Source: Hormoscilla sp. GM7CHS1pb (GTDB taxonomy: Bacteria > Cyanobacteriota > Cyanobacteriia > Cyanobacteriales > Desertifilaceae). Taken from it: a stretch of DNA of 64,000 nt. Of the stretch, positions 54,522 to 63,230 are shown in pieces (the stretch's first letter is position 1; every line of letters begins with the position of its first letter). Below the pieces are notes generated by a model. It was not told the origin of the DNA. It ran no database searches and saw only the letters and a program-made list of their open reading frames with translations. The stretch covers positions 930,001-994,000 of the forward strand of contig JACONN010000006.1 in assembly GCA_014323675.1 (NCBI GenBank). Direction: 5' to 3'. The position numbers and the translations under genes are program-made.

Positions 54522-56517
54522 GGGTGTGGTCAAAAGTAGTTGATAGAGAAGAAGATAAATTTTGTCCAGAGCTTAATTGGTGATAATCATTATCATTCTT
54601 TTTTGCCAAGGATAACTTGGGAGCACATAGTATATGTATGATCGGACATAATTTACGCAGAAAAAAATCGGAAGATCCGTACTTGCATGATGGTCAGAAA
54701 GATGACAGTATTGATAATGCTGATGAATCAATTATCAACACTGCCATGAATGAAAATTATACAGATGTTATCACAGAAGTTTGTCAATTGCTGTTCAATG
54801 CCATTCGCGAGCGAGAATCTTCTTTAGCCAATAAGGTACAGATCCTAGATGGGGAGATTTTCAAACTATTACTCTTGATTGGTTTGCAACTAATGTCGAT
54901 GATTTTGAGCTACTTAAGTTCTCAAATGACGACAGATGATAAGGAAAAAGGGTATCAGGTTCATCGTCACATAGAAGTCAAATATTTCGTGCTATTTGGT
55001 CCGATAGAAGTAGAATCACCCTATATGTGGAACCGCGACAAAAAACAGGGGAATCGTCCGGTCAAAAACCAATTAGGCATTACTAACTGCGGGCGTTCTC
55101 CTGCGTTAGAACAAGCTTTGGTATCTTTGGGAATCAATCAATCTTATCAACAAGCGGCTAAACAATTTGAACAACACTATGGATGGAATATAGATCGCTA
55201 TCGAGTCCGAAGAGCGGTAGTCAAAATCGCTCCACAGGCAGAGGAGTATGTGTCCCAACGACTAGAGCATTCAAGAGCAGAATATGATCAACCCATTGAT
55301 GTCAGACCTGGGGTCGATCAAATTTTAGTGGAACTTGATGGTAGTCATGTTCGTACTGGCATCTTCCAATCAGCTCAAACCGAACAGTTAACAAAAAAAC
55401 GGCAACTGCCGAAAAAAGAGCGAACAACAGACTGGCGTGAAGTCAGAGTTGGTTTAGCTCGCCCACTTCAAGGCAAAGAAAAACGGACTTTTGTAGCTTT
55501 AATGAACAAATATCCAGAAGTGGTAAATCAATTGGTAAGTGCAGCAATAGATCAAGGGATGTCACTACTTAGTAATGTCTATGCAGTCGGAGATGGTGCT
55601 CAGGGGCTATGCTCAGAACTGAAAAAGCAATTTGATAACTTGCAATTTATTCTAGATCGTTGTCATCTCAAACAACATCTTTATGAAACCGCTGTTCGCG
55701 CAGCGTGGCGCAGCCATAGCTCTGGGAGTGGAAGAAAGCCAAAAACAGAATTTGGTAAATGAAGAACTATCGCTTATTGATGCAGGGAAAGTACAGCAAC
55801 TGTTAACAAACTTCAAAGAATGTCTAGAACGCTCCGAGCCGAAGCTCACCAAAGGTAAAGAGCGTTTATCCCGTTTGTATAAGTATATTCAAAGGTTTTC
55901 TAATTGCATTAATTATAACCAGTTTATCTCAAACGGCTTACCTATCGGTTCAGGAGAAATTGAAAGTGCGCATCGTTATATTCCTCAAAAAAGGTTAAAG
56001 ATTCCCGGAGCAACTTGGCATCCTGACAATATTAATCCGATGTTAGGGTTGCTCATTCTACAAGTTAATAATTGGTGGTCGGACTTTTGGCAACTTAAGA
56101 CCCAAGGATCGAAAATACCAGCATAGTTTGAACCATACCAACTTCCATTAAAAAGTTTGACTGCTTGGCTGACATCGACTTGGCTGAAAATTTGCCATCG
56201 TGTAGTGTGATTTTTAAGGAGCGCAGCGCAGTGAGCACCGGTTCATCTCCAGAAGTAGTCGCCATGCAGTCGTCCGAAGCGCCTTCGCAACGCGCAGACG
56301 CTAGCAATTTATACGTTATAAATTGCCCAAAATAGAATACTTGTACGGATATTACGTATTATCGCACAAGACCACATCATTACTATCTCCTGAATGCATG
56401 TCGGGCGGATCCAAAGTTGTCCTTGGTAAAAGAGAATGAGAATGATTATCATAAATTTGGGACTCCAAAATTTATCCTCTACCCTATCTACCCTATCAAC
56501 TACTTTTGACCACACCC
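54522..56517 (+). mobile_element. ISKra4-like insertion sequence, complete ends
   Basis: 1,996 bp bounded by perfect 25-bp inverted repeats (54522-54546, GGGTGTGGTCAAAAGTAGTT..., and 56493-56517) and a 9-bp direct repeat GGTTTGCTT. Similarity between the ends continues inward (GATAATCATT and CCAAGGAYAACTT segments), giving long subterminal inverted repeats. It contains the frameshifted transposase and, after it, about 370 bases without a recognised gene (56127-56492, with GCAACGCGCAGACGCTAGC-type repeat DNA at 56215-56310). Confidence 0.95.
54617..56126 (+). pseudogene. ISKra4-family transposase, disrupted by a short repeat
   Basis: ORF 1 (to 55762) has the N-terminal part and DDE-type core (VDQILVELDGSHVRTGIFQS; NVYAVGDGAQGLCSEL; FILDRCHLKQHLYE); the rest is in another frame (to 56126) with GSGEIESAHRYIPQKRLKIP. 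Between them (about 55690-55722) lies CTGTTCGCGCAGCGTGGCGC AGCCATAGCT, a short cyanobacterial repeat that adds foreign codons and shifts the frame: LYETA is followed, after the repeat, by AIALGVEESQKQNLVNEELS. The transposase is therefore probably dead although the ends are intact; transposition in trans remains possible. Confidence 0.8.
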
Positions 56518-56526
56518 GGTTTGCTT
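56518..56526. other. 9-bp target site duplication, right copy
   Basis: GGTTTGCTT directly after the right inverted repeat. Confidence 0.9.
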
Positions 56527-56590
56527 TGTCTCTCGAAGGATTATAGCTCTATAACTGCAAAAATACTTACTTTTAAGTTAGATATTTAAA

Positions 56591-57803
56591 TTACTGCATC
56601 CTGTCAATTGTACGGTACTGAATCGCTTCGGCTACATGCTGGGCTTGCAACTGCTGTTCGCCAGCAAGGTCGGCGATGGTACGGGCTACTTTGAGAATGC
56701 GATCGGTGGCCCGGGCGGAGAGGCCCAGTCTTCTAATCGCCGTTTCTAACAAATTGCGGATAGAGTCATCCAGAGGACACCATTCTCGCAGGTGATGACT
56801 CTGCATGTCCGCGTTGCAACGCACCGAGGGATCTCGTGAAAAGCGTTGTTGGGCCCGTTCCCTGGCTGCTTGCACCCGGACGCGCACCGGTGCCGACTCT
56901 TCTCCAGTTGCTTGTCTGGTAATCTCTTCGGGTTTTAGACGATTTACGGCTACCTGCAAGTCAATTCTGTCCATCAAGGGTCCGGAAAGCTTGGCCCAGT
57001 ATTGCTCTCGCTGTCTGCCAGAACAAGTACAAGGTTGAATATTATCGCCATAGTAGCCGCAAGGACAAGGATTGGTACTGGCAACCAGAGTAAACTTAGC
57101 TGGAAAGCTGACAGTTTGGCGGGCGCGGGAAATGGTGACCGTACCATCTTCCAAAGGTTGACGCAGGAACTCCAGCACGTTACGCTTAAATTCTGTTAAC
57201 TCATCCAGGAACAACACGCCTCGGTGGGCCAGAGAGATCTCTCCCGGACGCGGATAGCTGCCACCCCCCACCAGGGAAGCGCCAGAAGCAGAGTGATGGG
57301 GACTGCGAAAGGGGCGCGAGGTCACTAGAGATCCTTTATTATGCTTGAGTAACCCCGCCACCGAGTGGATCTGAGTGACCTCCAAAGCTTCTGCAAAGGC
57401 CAATGGCGGTAGAATTCCTGGTAGGCGTCGCGCTAACATGGTTTTACCGCTACCAGGTGGTCCGACGAAGATGAGATTATGTCCTCCAGCAGCCGCTATT
57501 TCCAGGGCCCGACGGGCATGAGTTTGTCCTTTCACATCTCTAAGATCGGCTACATTTAAGTCAGAACTGACCAATTCTGCTATCCCATCCAGTTCTCGGG
57601 GCTGATAAAGTTGGGGACGATCCAAAAAATCAACCACCTCTGACAAATGGCCGAAGCCATAGACCTTTAAGCCTCGTACCACAGCTGCTTCCCGAGCATT
57701 ATCCGCTGGCACAACCATGCCTACAATACCCAGCTTTTCCGCTGCCGCCGCAATGGGAAGTACGCCAGCTACAGGACGCAGGCTCCCATCCAAGGAGATC
57801 AAC
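56591..57803 (-). pseudogene. comM: YifB/ComM-type AAA ATPase lacking its N-terminus
   Basis: 403 codons remain of a protein normally about 510. Present: SLDGSLRPVAGVLPIAAAAE, Walker A GPPGSGKTMLARRLPG, Walker B RGVLFLDELTEF, STNPCPCGYYGD, and the C-terminal Mg-chelatase-related domain (LGLSARATDRILKVARTIAD). Absent: about 105 residues of the Lon-like N-terminal domain. At about 57797-57803 the sequence changes abruptly into the 3' end of an Rpn-family gene on the opposite strand. ComM is a helicase that helps branch migration during natural transformation; this copy is probably inactive. Confidence 0.85.
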
Positions 57804-57917
57804 AGTAAAGTTGAAAGTTTGTCCCTGTCAGATTTGGAAGCATTAATCGATGCAATTTTCGAGTTCGACAGTCTGGAGGATTTGTTGGATTGGTTGTCGG
57901 AGGTTGAGTCCCCCTGA
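57797..57917 (+). pseudogene. 3' fragment of an Rpn/DUF4351-family gene
   Basis: Encodes EINSKVESLSLSDLEALIDA then DLLDWLSEVESP and a stop, closely similar at DNA and protein level to the end of the intact gene at 11653-12612. It abuts the truncated comM; both share GGAGATC at the junction (57795-57801), compatible with microhomology joining. Confidence 0.85.
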
Positions 57918-57969
57918 GGGCGATCGTAACCCAGAAACCGGGTTTCTGGACCTGGTTTCTTAATTCAAA

Positions 57970-60090
57970 TTATAGAGGACATTGGGGATGAATGGCCCCT
58001 TTTGAACAAATATAGCTGAGTTGATTCGCATCTAAATTTTTGGCATTGGTGAAGTCCACCCCACTCAAAAGAGCTACCGTCAAACCCGCAGGAGCCTTTT
58101 TCAGGAATTCTCTCTCCCGAGAAATCTCTTCTACCGAAATCTTCGGGTCAGTAAAAATTGCTCCCTTAAAATCAACTTCCGTCAGGGTTGCGCCCCGGAA
58201 ATCTACAAGTGTGAGGTCCGCATTCCGCAGACTCACATTTTCGAGTACTGCATTACTCATGTTAGCCCCAGTCAGCTTCGCCCCGTTCAGGTCGGCATTT
58301 TCCAGTTTCGTATTACTCAAGTCTGCCCCAGATAGGTCTGCTCCTTGCCATTCCGTTTTGCTCAAGTCGGCAAATTTGAACAAAGCTGCCACCGCCTTGA
58401 CTTGTACCATCCTCGCGCCGCTTAAATTCGCCCATTCTAGGTTGGCCTCGTCTAGATCTGCCCCAGTTAGTTTGGCATTTTCTAAGACTGCTTTTTCTAA
58501 AGATGCTCCTATTAATTGGGCACTGCTGAGGTTAGCCCCGTTCAGGCGCGCGCCCTTGAGGTTAGCTTGGTTGAGCTTGGCGCGGATCAGGTTGGTACGA
58601 ATGATGTCTACGTTCTGTAGCACCGCGCCGCTCAAGTTAGAGTCTTGCAGGTTGGCACCGCTGAGGTCCGCTATCCAATCATCGAAGGTGCCTAGGTGAT
58701 CGTCTGCACCCGCTCCATAAAAGCGACTGTTTTTGAAACTGGCATTGGAGAGGAGCGATCCTCGGAAGTTAATTCCCGATAGATCGGTTTGGTCCAGCAT
58801 CAGGGTGAAGGGCATCGGATCGCTGGTTTTACCTAGGTGAGTCCGACTCAGATCGGCATCGTGAGTTTGACTGCTGTAAATATTGAGGATTTTCGCGATC
58901 GCCTGTTTAGTGGCCCGCAGTCGGAGTTGGAGGATTTTTTGCTGTTGCCTGTTGCTACCGGGTTTAATAGCAGCAATATCATTTAAGAGAGCTTGATTAG
59001 CGCGTTGGAGGTAGGGGAGGGCCACAGGTCCGCTACTGAATAATGCTTGTTGAACGGCGTCGATGTTTTTCAGGGAATTTTCTTGCAGCAGCAGATCGAC
59101 TAAAAATTGCAGAGCCCGGGGGTCGTCGATGGTGCCGAGTGCGATAATTGCTTCCCGTCGCTCCGAGAAAGCTTGTGGCGAATCTGGATTTAACTTATCA
59201 ACCAGTTGCAGATAGACTTGGTCGTTTCGGCGGCGAAACTCTCGGAGACTTTCTTGACTTTGGATATAGACCTGAGTCCCGACGAAGGTTCCCAATACTG
59301 CTGTTATGCCTGCGACGGAGACCATTAGCAAGGTCATCCCCGGGTGTTGGCGCATCCAGTTCCATAGACTCCGCCTCCTACTGATGGACTCTGGTGTCAG
59401 GACGATCGCCTCTGTCGTACTATCATCATCAGGAGCGATCGCAACCTGTTCGGAAACCACGTAAGTATCAGCGAGGCGATCGCGCATAGCCCGTCCGTGA
59501 CGGTTTAAGGGACCGCTGAGGGCTTCTACCAGCAGGAAAACTCCGACCACCCCTGCTAATATTTCCAGGTTAGGAAAAGCTCCACTGTAGCGCCAAATTA
59601 CATAGGCCGTGCCTACTGGCAAACCCCAGCGTCCGATGGCTTCCCGGACAAATGCTCTAACTATACCTGGATGTTCGCCGCTAGCAGCGATGACCCGGAC
59701 GCCGAACCAGCGCTTGGGGGATGTTTGACCAGTGGCGCTCAGTAAGAATAGTTGCCAACTAGCCAGGAGTATGGGCGTGGCCAGAGCTGCGGACCAAAAT
59801 AAGTTAGTGAGGGGGGATACTTGGCGCTCCCGAGAGGTGACCGGCTGTGCTCTAGTTTTGGCGATCGCCTCGGAGGTTGAGACCAGGACAGGGTTAAGGG
59901 GGACTTGTTCAGAGGTAAAGTGAACCCTAGTATACTCCCCGAGTTGGAAAGGAACGACACCAGTAGCTGCGAGCAGGGAGACTTCCACCACCCAAGCACC
60001 GAGTCGTCTGATGGCAAGTGGCGGTTTCGGGATGCACAGGGGCCGTTTATCTGATTGTTTTTTGCCGGTCGTCACGGTGGGGCTTGCCAT
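57970..60090 (-). CDS. RDD-family membrane protein with HEAT-like and pentapeptide repeats
   Basis: 706 residues. N-terminal RDD-type membrane domain (about 25-215; KPPLAIRRLGAWVVEVSLLA, SPKRWFGVRVIAASGEHPGI, RAMRDRLADTYVV), a further membrane segment (about 250-280; GMTLLMVSVAGITAVLGTFV), a HEAT/Armadillo-like stretch (REAIIALGTIDDPRALQFLV), and a long C-terminal pentapeptide region (about 430-670; A(N/D)LxxAxL). The pentapeptide part would form a right-handed quadrilateral beta-helix. A membrane-associated scaffold is a reasonable inference; no enzyme motif seen. No partner in an operon. Confidence 0.8.
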   Translation of the reverse strand: MASPTVTTGKKQSDKRPLCIPKPPLAIRRLGAWVVEVSLLAATGVVPFQLGEYTRVHFTSEQVPLNPVLVSTSEAIAKTRAQPVTSRERQVSPLTNLFWSAALATPILLASWQLFLLSATGQTSPKRWFGVRVIAASGEHPGIVRAFVREAIGRWGLPVGTAYVIWRYSGAFPNLEILAGVVGVFLLVEALSGPLNRHGRAMRDRLADTYVVSEQVAIAPDDDSTTEAIVLTPESISRRRSLWNWMRQHPGMTLLMVSVAGITAVLGTFVGTQVYIQSQESLREFRRRNDQVYLQLVDKLNPDSPQAFSERREAIIALGTIDDPRALQFLVDLLLQENSLKNIDAVQQALFSSGPVALPYLQRANQALLNDIAAIKPGSNRQQQKILQLRLRATKQAIAKILNIYSSQTHDADLSRTHLGKTSDPMPFTLMLDQTDLSGINFRGSLLSNASFKNSRFYGAGADDHLGTFDDWIADLSGANLQDSNLSGAVLQNVDIIRTNLIRAKLNQANLKGARLNGANLSSAQLIGASLEKAVLENAKLTGADLDEANLEWANLSGARMVQVKAVAALFKFADLSKTEWQGADLSGADLSNTKLENADLNGAKLTGANMSNAVLENVSLRNADLTLVDFRGATLTEVDFKGAIFTDPKISVEEISREREFLKKAPAGLTVALLSGVDFTNAKNLDANQLSYICSKGAIHPQCPL

Positions 60091-60145
60091 AGGTCTGTCT
60101 ATATTTTTCTCTTGGTAGCTAAAAATTTCCCCTTTGTCAATACCC

Positions 60146-60200
60146 GTTCGTAGTAAGCGCTTTAGCGCTTCGGAAGTTCGTAGTAAGCGCTAAAGCACTT
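60146..60200. repeat. Two copies of the TTCGTAGTAAGCGCT repeat
   Basis: GTTCGTAGTAAGCGCTTTAG with CGCTTCGG, then GTTCGTAGTAAGCGCTAAAG with CACTTAAG. The same element is found in frame at 8589 and 11029 in the TPR/GT9 gene and in the GH19 remnant (23325). Confidence 0.8.
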
Positions 60201-60208
60201 AAGAGTCT

Positions 60209-60514
60209 TTAATTTGACGATGGATTATCTGCCAAGAAAATCTTGTAGACTATGTAAGCTAGTAATGCTAAGAAGGCGATACTCGCCAGACTGGCCACCA
60301 TATGCACGAACATATTCAATACTGTCAACCCCATGAATAGCCCAGCGCCAATGACTACGAACTTGCCAGCGCTAGGCAACTCTCGATACCAACTAACTAA
60401 TTTCTCCGACATCCTGGAAACCTTGCTCTTCAACTCTGGCGAGAACTGGGAATTTATTTGAGCTTCCATTTGTCGGAGTTTGCGTTGTAATTCCCGATCG
60501 TCTTTATTATTCAT
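60209..60514 (-). CDS. Small membrane protein, function unknown
   Basis: 101 residues: a charged coiled-coil-prone N-terminus (RELQRKLRQMEAQINSQF), then two membrane segments (KFVVIGAGLFMGLTVLNMFV and ASLASIAFLALLAYIVYKIF) and a short polar tail. Conserved-looking composition but no family recognised. Transcribed in the same direction as midA upstream (28 bases apart), so possibly one operon. Confidence 0.6.
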   Translation of the reverse strand: MNNKDDRELQRKLRQMEAQINSQFSPELKSKVSRMSEKLVSWYRELPSAGKFVVIGAGLFMGLTVLNMFVHMVASLASIAFLALLAYIVYKIFLADNPSSN

Positions 60515-60542
60515 GTTTCCCCCACTATAGCATATTCTACAA

Positions 60543-61788
60543 CTACAATTCTAGCAAGGCGCGAGCGGGCGGCTGCCTTAAACCCAGGAGCGATCGCGCC
60601 CCTCGTTCCCACGGCTCTGCCTGGGAACGCTCAGAGAGTCCCTTAGTCTGAACCAAAACCCCAAAACCGCCCAATCCCATTGGGTCTATCAACTGGTGGA
60701 GGGCATCGCGACGCTGCAATACTCGTGCTATCCCCATGTTAGCAGTAGAGAGTGCCTGCAGGCGATCGCCCAATCCGAGAGCCATGAGAAATAATCCCTG
60801 TTGGGTTTTACCCAGTTTTTCGAGGCCGCATAATTTGCCTTGGCGCTCCAGGGCCGTAAAATCTACATGAGCCGTGATATCTTGATGTCCTACATTTAGA
60901 TAAGGATTGTGATGACGCTGGTGGCGATAGTAGCATTGTAAGGTGCCCGAACTCCTCTGGGGGTGATAGTATTTATCTGCCCTGTAACCATAGTCTATCG
61001 CCAGCAGATATCCCCGCCTTAAGGAAGATGCTACAGTCTTTACCCAGTCTAATGCTGCTAGATTGACTTCGCTGCGATAACCTTCTGGGTAATTATCTCC
61101 TGTTAAGTTAATTCCGACTAATGCAAAATATGCTGCTATCTGGGGGGTGGAAAGTTCGCCGATGACTTCGACAAACCGATCGTCCCTGTCAATGGTAACA
61201 TAAATTTCTCCGAGCTGTCCATTTTCTAGGATTATCTGATGGACGGGAAAGGCGTCAAGCAATTCATTACAGAAAAAACAGCCAGTCACCGATAAGGGCG
61301 GAATTTCCTCCCAACTGCACCAGCGAACTTTCTCTCCCGGCCAGTTTTGCACCCGTTGCTGTTGTGCTGCTTGCAACCCTGGTGCTTTTTCCACGATCAT
61401 ATATTCCAGGGCCCCAAAGCAGTCTGGATATTTTTTTTTGAAAGTATGGTAATATATCCGCGGCCATTAGTCCTTCCCCGGCACCCATTTCCACTAAGGT
61501 AAAAGGAGTTGGTCGTGCTAGGATCTCCCACATTTCGGCAAATTGAACTGCGAGTAGTTCCCCGAGGTCCGCACCGAGATTTGCGGAAGTAAAAAAGTCT
61601 CCCTCCTTGCCGATCTTGACTTGGTTACTGCTATAATAACCTTCCTGGGGGTGATATAGCACTAAATCCATGTACTCCGCAAATGTAATCCGCTGCTGGG
61701 GGGTGGCGGCGATGCGTTGGGCGATCGCCCGACAGAGTTCCGAGTTATTGTTATGTTTTGTTTTCACTTGCTTCTGGCAGGTTTGCAC
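60543..61788 (-). pseudogene. MidA/NDUFAF7-type SAM methyltransferase with homopolymer frameshift
   Basis: The first ORF (61788 to about 61435) has RITFAEYMDLVLYHPQEGYY and the SAM motif LVEMGAGEGLMAADIL; the second (to 60543) has VTGCFFCNELLDAFPVHQII, LLAIDYGYRADKYYHPQRSS and the C-terminal VLVQTKGL. They are separated by T9 at 61431-61439 (A9 in sense); A8 would read PYFQKKYPDCFGALEYMIVE without interruption. Relatives methylate an arginine of a complex I subunit; in cyanobacteria NDH-1 would be the analogous target (inference). A one-base homopolymer error in the sequence is a serious alternative to real loss. Confidence 0.8.
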
Positions 61789-61821
61789 CCGCTATTATCC
61801 TAGGACAACCATTATTTTACC

Positions 61822-62217
61822 TCAGTCCCATACAGTTTCAATTTCATCGGCATTTCCCAGAACTTCATCCCTTGTAATCAGCTTGGCTTCGGCGTAAACG
61901 GCTGTAGCAGCAATGATGCGATCGTGAATTTCCCAATTTTGTGGTAATGTCAGCATTGTCTGGAAAACCGTTAAGTCGAAGGCCGTGATCGCCAACCCAT
62001 CACCTATTTCAATTCGGTCGAGTATTTCCTCAATAGTAATTTCCAGGTTTTTCTTGCGAACGATGTTGTCAAGTTCAGCTAAAACTATGGTGGGGACGAA
62101 AGCCATAACTTCTCCCATTTCAGCTTGTTTGAGAATTTGCCTTGCCACCGGTGATAATTTTGGGCTTCGAGTCATGAACCAGAGTAAAGCATGACTATCG
62201 ACTACATACACTTCCAT
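61822..62217 (-). CDS. VapC-type PIN-domain toxin
   Basis: 131 residues starting MEVYVVDSHALLWFMTRSPK (ATG 62217; ATG 62220 is one codon earlier). PIN acidic residues are present: Asp in VVDSHALLW, Glu in VLAELDNIV, Asp in WEIHDRIIAATAV, and the final RDEVL. Predicted Mg-dependent RNase that blocks translation when free. The antitoxin gene lies 9 bases upstream on the same strand. Intact. Confidence 0.85.
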   Translation of the reverse strand: MEVYVVDSHALLWFMTRSPKLSPVARQILKQAEMGEVMAFVPTIVLAELDNIVRKKNLEITIEEILDRIEIGDGLAITAFDLTVFQTMLTLPQNWEIHDRIIAATAVYAEAKLITRDEVLGNADEIETVWD

Positions 62218-62225
62218 CATTTACC

Positions 62226-62429
62226 TCACTCTTTTAGTTTATAACCATCTCGAAAAACCTCCCGCTTCGCCTCCTCTAATTCCTCATCTGTCACCTCAAG
62301 ACCCGCCCACAATCCTTCTAATTTTGTCTGGCGCGGCGGTTTTCCTTCTACTTTACGCTCCATAATCTTTCTTAATTCATCCAATTCCCTTTGAATAGAT
62401 TTGATGCGCAGCAATATGTACTTCTCCAT
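62226..62429 (-). CDS. VapB-type antitoxin
   Basis: 67 residues, a helical N-terminus (EKYILLRIKSIQRELDELRK) and a C-terminal GLWAGLEVTDEELEEAKREV segment that resembles the toxin-binding tails of cyanobacterial VapB-like proteins. Position directly in front of the PIN toxin supports the call. GGAGGT lies upstream of its ATG on the minus strand. Confidence 0.7.
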   Translation of the reverse strand: MEKYILLRIKSIQRELDELRKIMERKVEGKPPRQTKLEGLWAGLEVTDEELEEAKREVFRDGYKLKE

Positions 62430-62501
62430 TTCTCCATACCTCCAAAACGTCCTATTTCTATTCTATCCTAAATTTGTGTTCTTGTCAAGGGGCGAGGCCA
62501 T

Positions 62502-63230
62502 TTAGCATTCTGGGGACAGATTTTTGATTGCGGCAATAAGATCTGCTTTTTTCATGCGAGAATAACCGCTTATCCCTTGCTTTTTCGCCAAGGCTTTTAG
62601 TTCGCTAACTGTCATATTCCGATAGCTGATTTTTGAAGTAGCAGCTTTATACTCGCTTCCTGTCTTGACTTCATTGCGAAGGGCCTCTAGTTTGCGATCG
62701 AACATTTTTTCTATTCCCACCAAAATATTTTGCTCGACCGGGGTAGTTTCAATTTTTTGAGTCAGAAATTCGACCTTCTCCTGAAAAATGGTTTCCAGAT
62801 TGTTCACCGAACATTTAATCTGTTTGATTTCCTCACTTAAAGCAGTCACTGCCATTTCTGTAACCGTTTCCATCGAATGTTCCGGCGGATAAACTGGGGG
62901 AATATCCACTTTCTTTCCTTCCTGTCTGAGTGCTTTCACCTGTTCTATAATCGCTTCGGAATTGTCCGGTTCCAGAATAAATGCCCCGATCGTCTCACCT
63001 TTGCGGGGATCTATTTCTCGGGCCCTGACTGCAATATAGTATTCAAAATGCCCATCAACCACTTCGTAGGATTGCATACTGGTTCGGCGCAGGATAATCG
63101 GATTAATCAACCCGCTAGCTGCTAAACTCAGTTGTGCGGCACTTTCTAAATCTTCTGCGGAGAAGCGATCGCGAGGCACCTGGGATGTAATTTTTTTGAC
63201 CGCAATAAGTGAAGGCAATAATTTTTTCAT
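62502..63230 (-). CDS. ParB-like partition protein with Rho-N/SAP-like tail
   Basis: 242 residues. The N-terminal ParB/sulfiredoxin-like part (LIAVKKITSQVPRDRFSAED, then LINPIILRRTSMQSYEVVDG and HFEYYIAVRAREID) is degenerate compared with classical ParB; a coiled middle follows and a C-terminal Rho-N/SAP-like helical motif (MTVSELKALAKKQGISGYSR). It overlaps the parA stop (ATGA at 63227-63230). This tail and the short length are more usual for plasmid or phage-like systems, so the DNA may be, or come from, an extrachromosomal element. No parS or iterons seen nearby. Confidence 0.7.
   Translation of the reverse strand: MKKLLPSLIAVKKITSQVPRDRFSAEDLESAAQLSLAASGLINPIILRRTSMQSYEVVDGHFEYYIAVRAREIDPRKGETIGAFILEPDNSEAIIEQVKALRQEGKKVDIPPVYPPEHSMETVTEMAVTALSEEIKQIKCSVNNLETIFQEKVEFLTQKIETTPVEQNILVGIEKMFDRKLEALRNEVKTGSEYKAATSKISYRNMTVSELKALAKKQGISGYSRMKKADLIAAIKNLSPEC

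Noticed and set aside
58040..58699. 219-codon ORF antisense to the pentapeptide protein
   Set aside because: Regular spacing comes from the complementary pentapeptide repeats.
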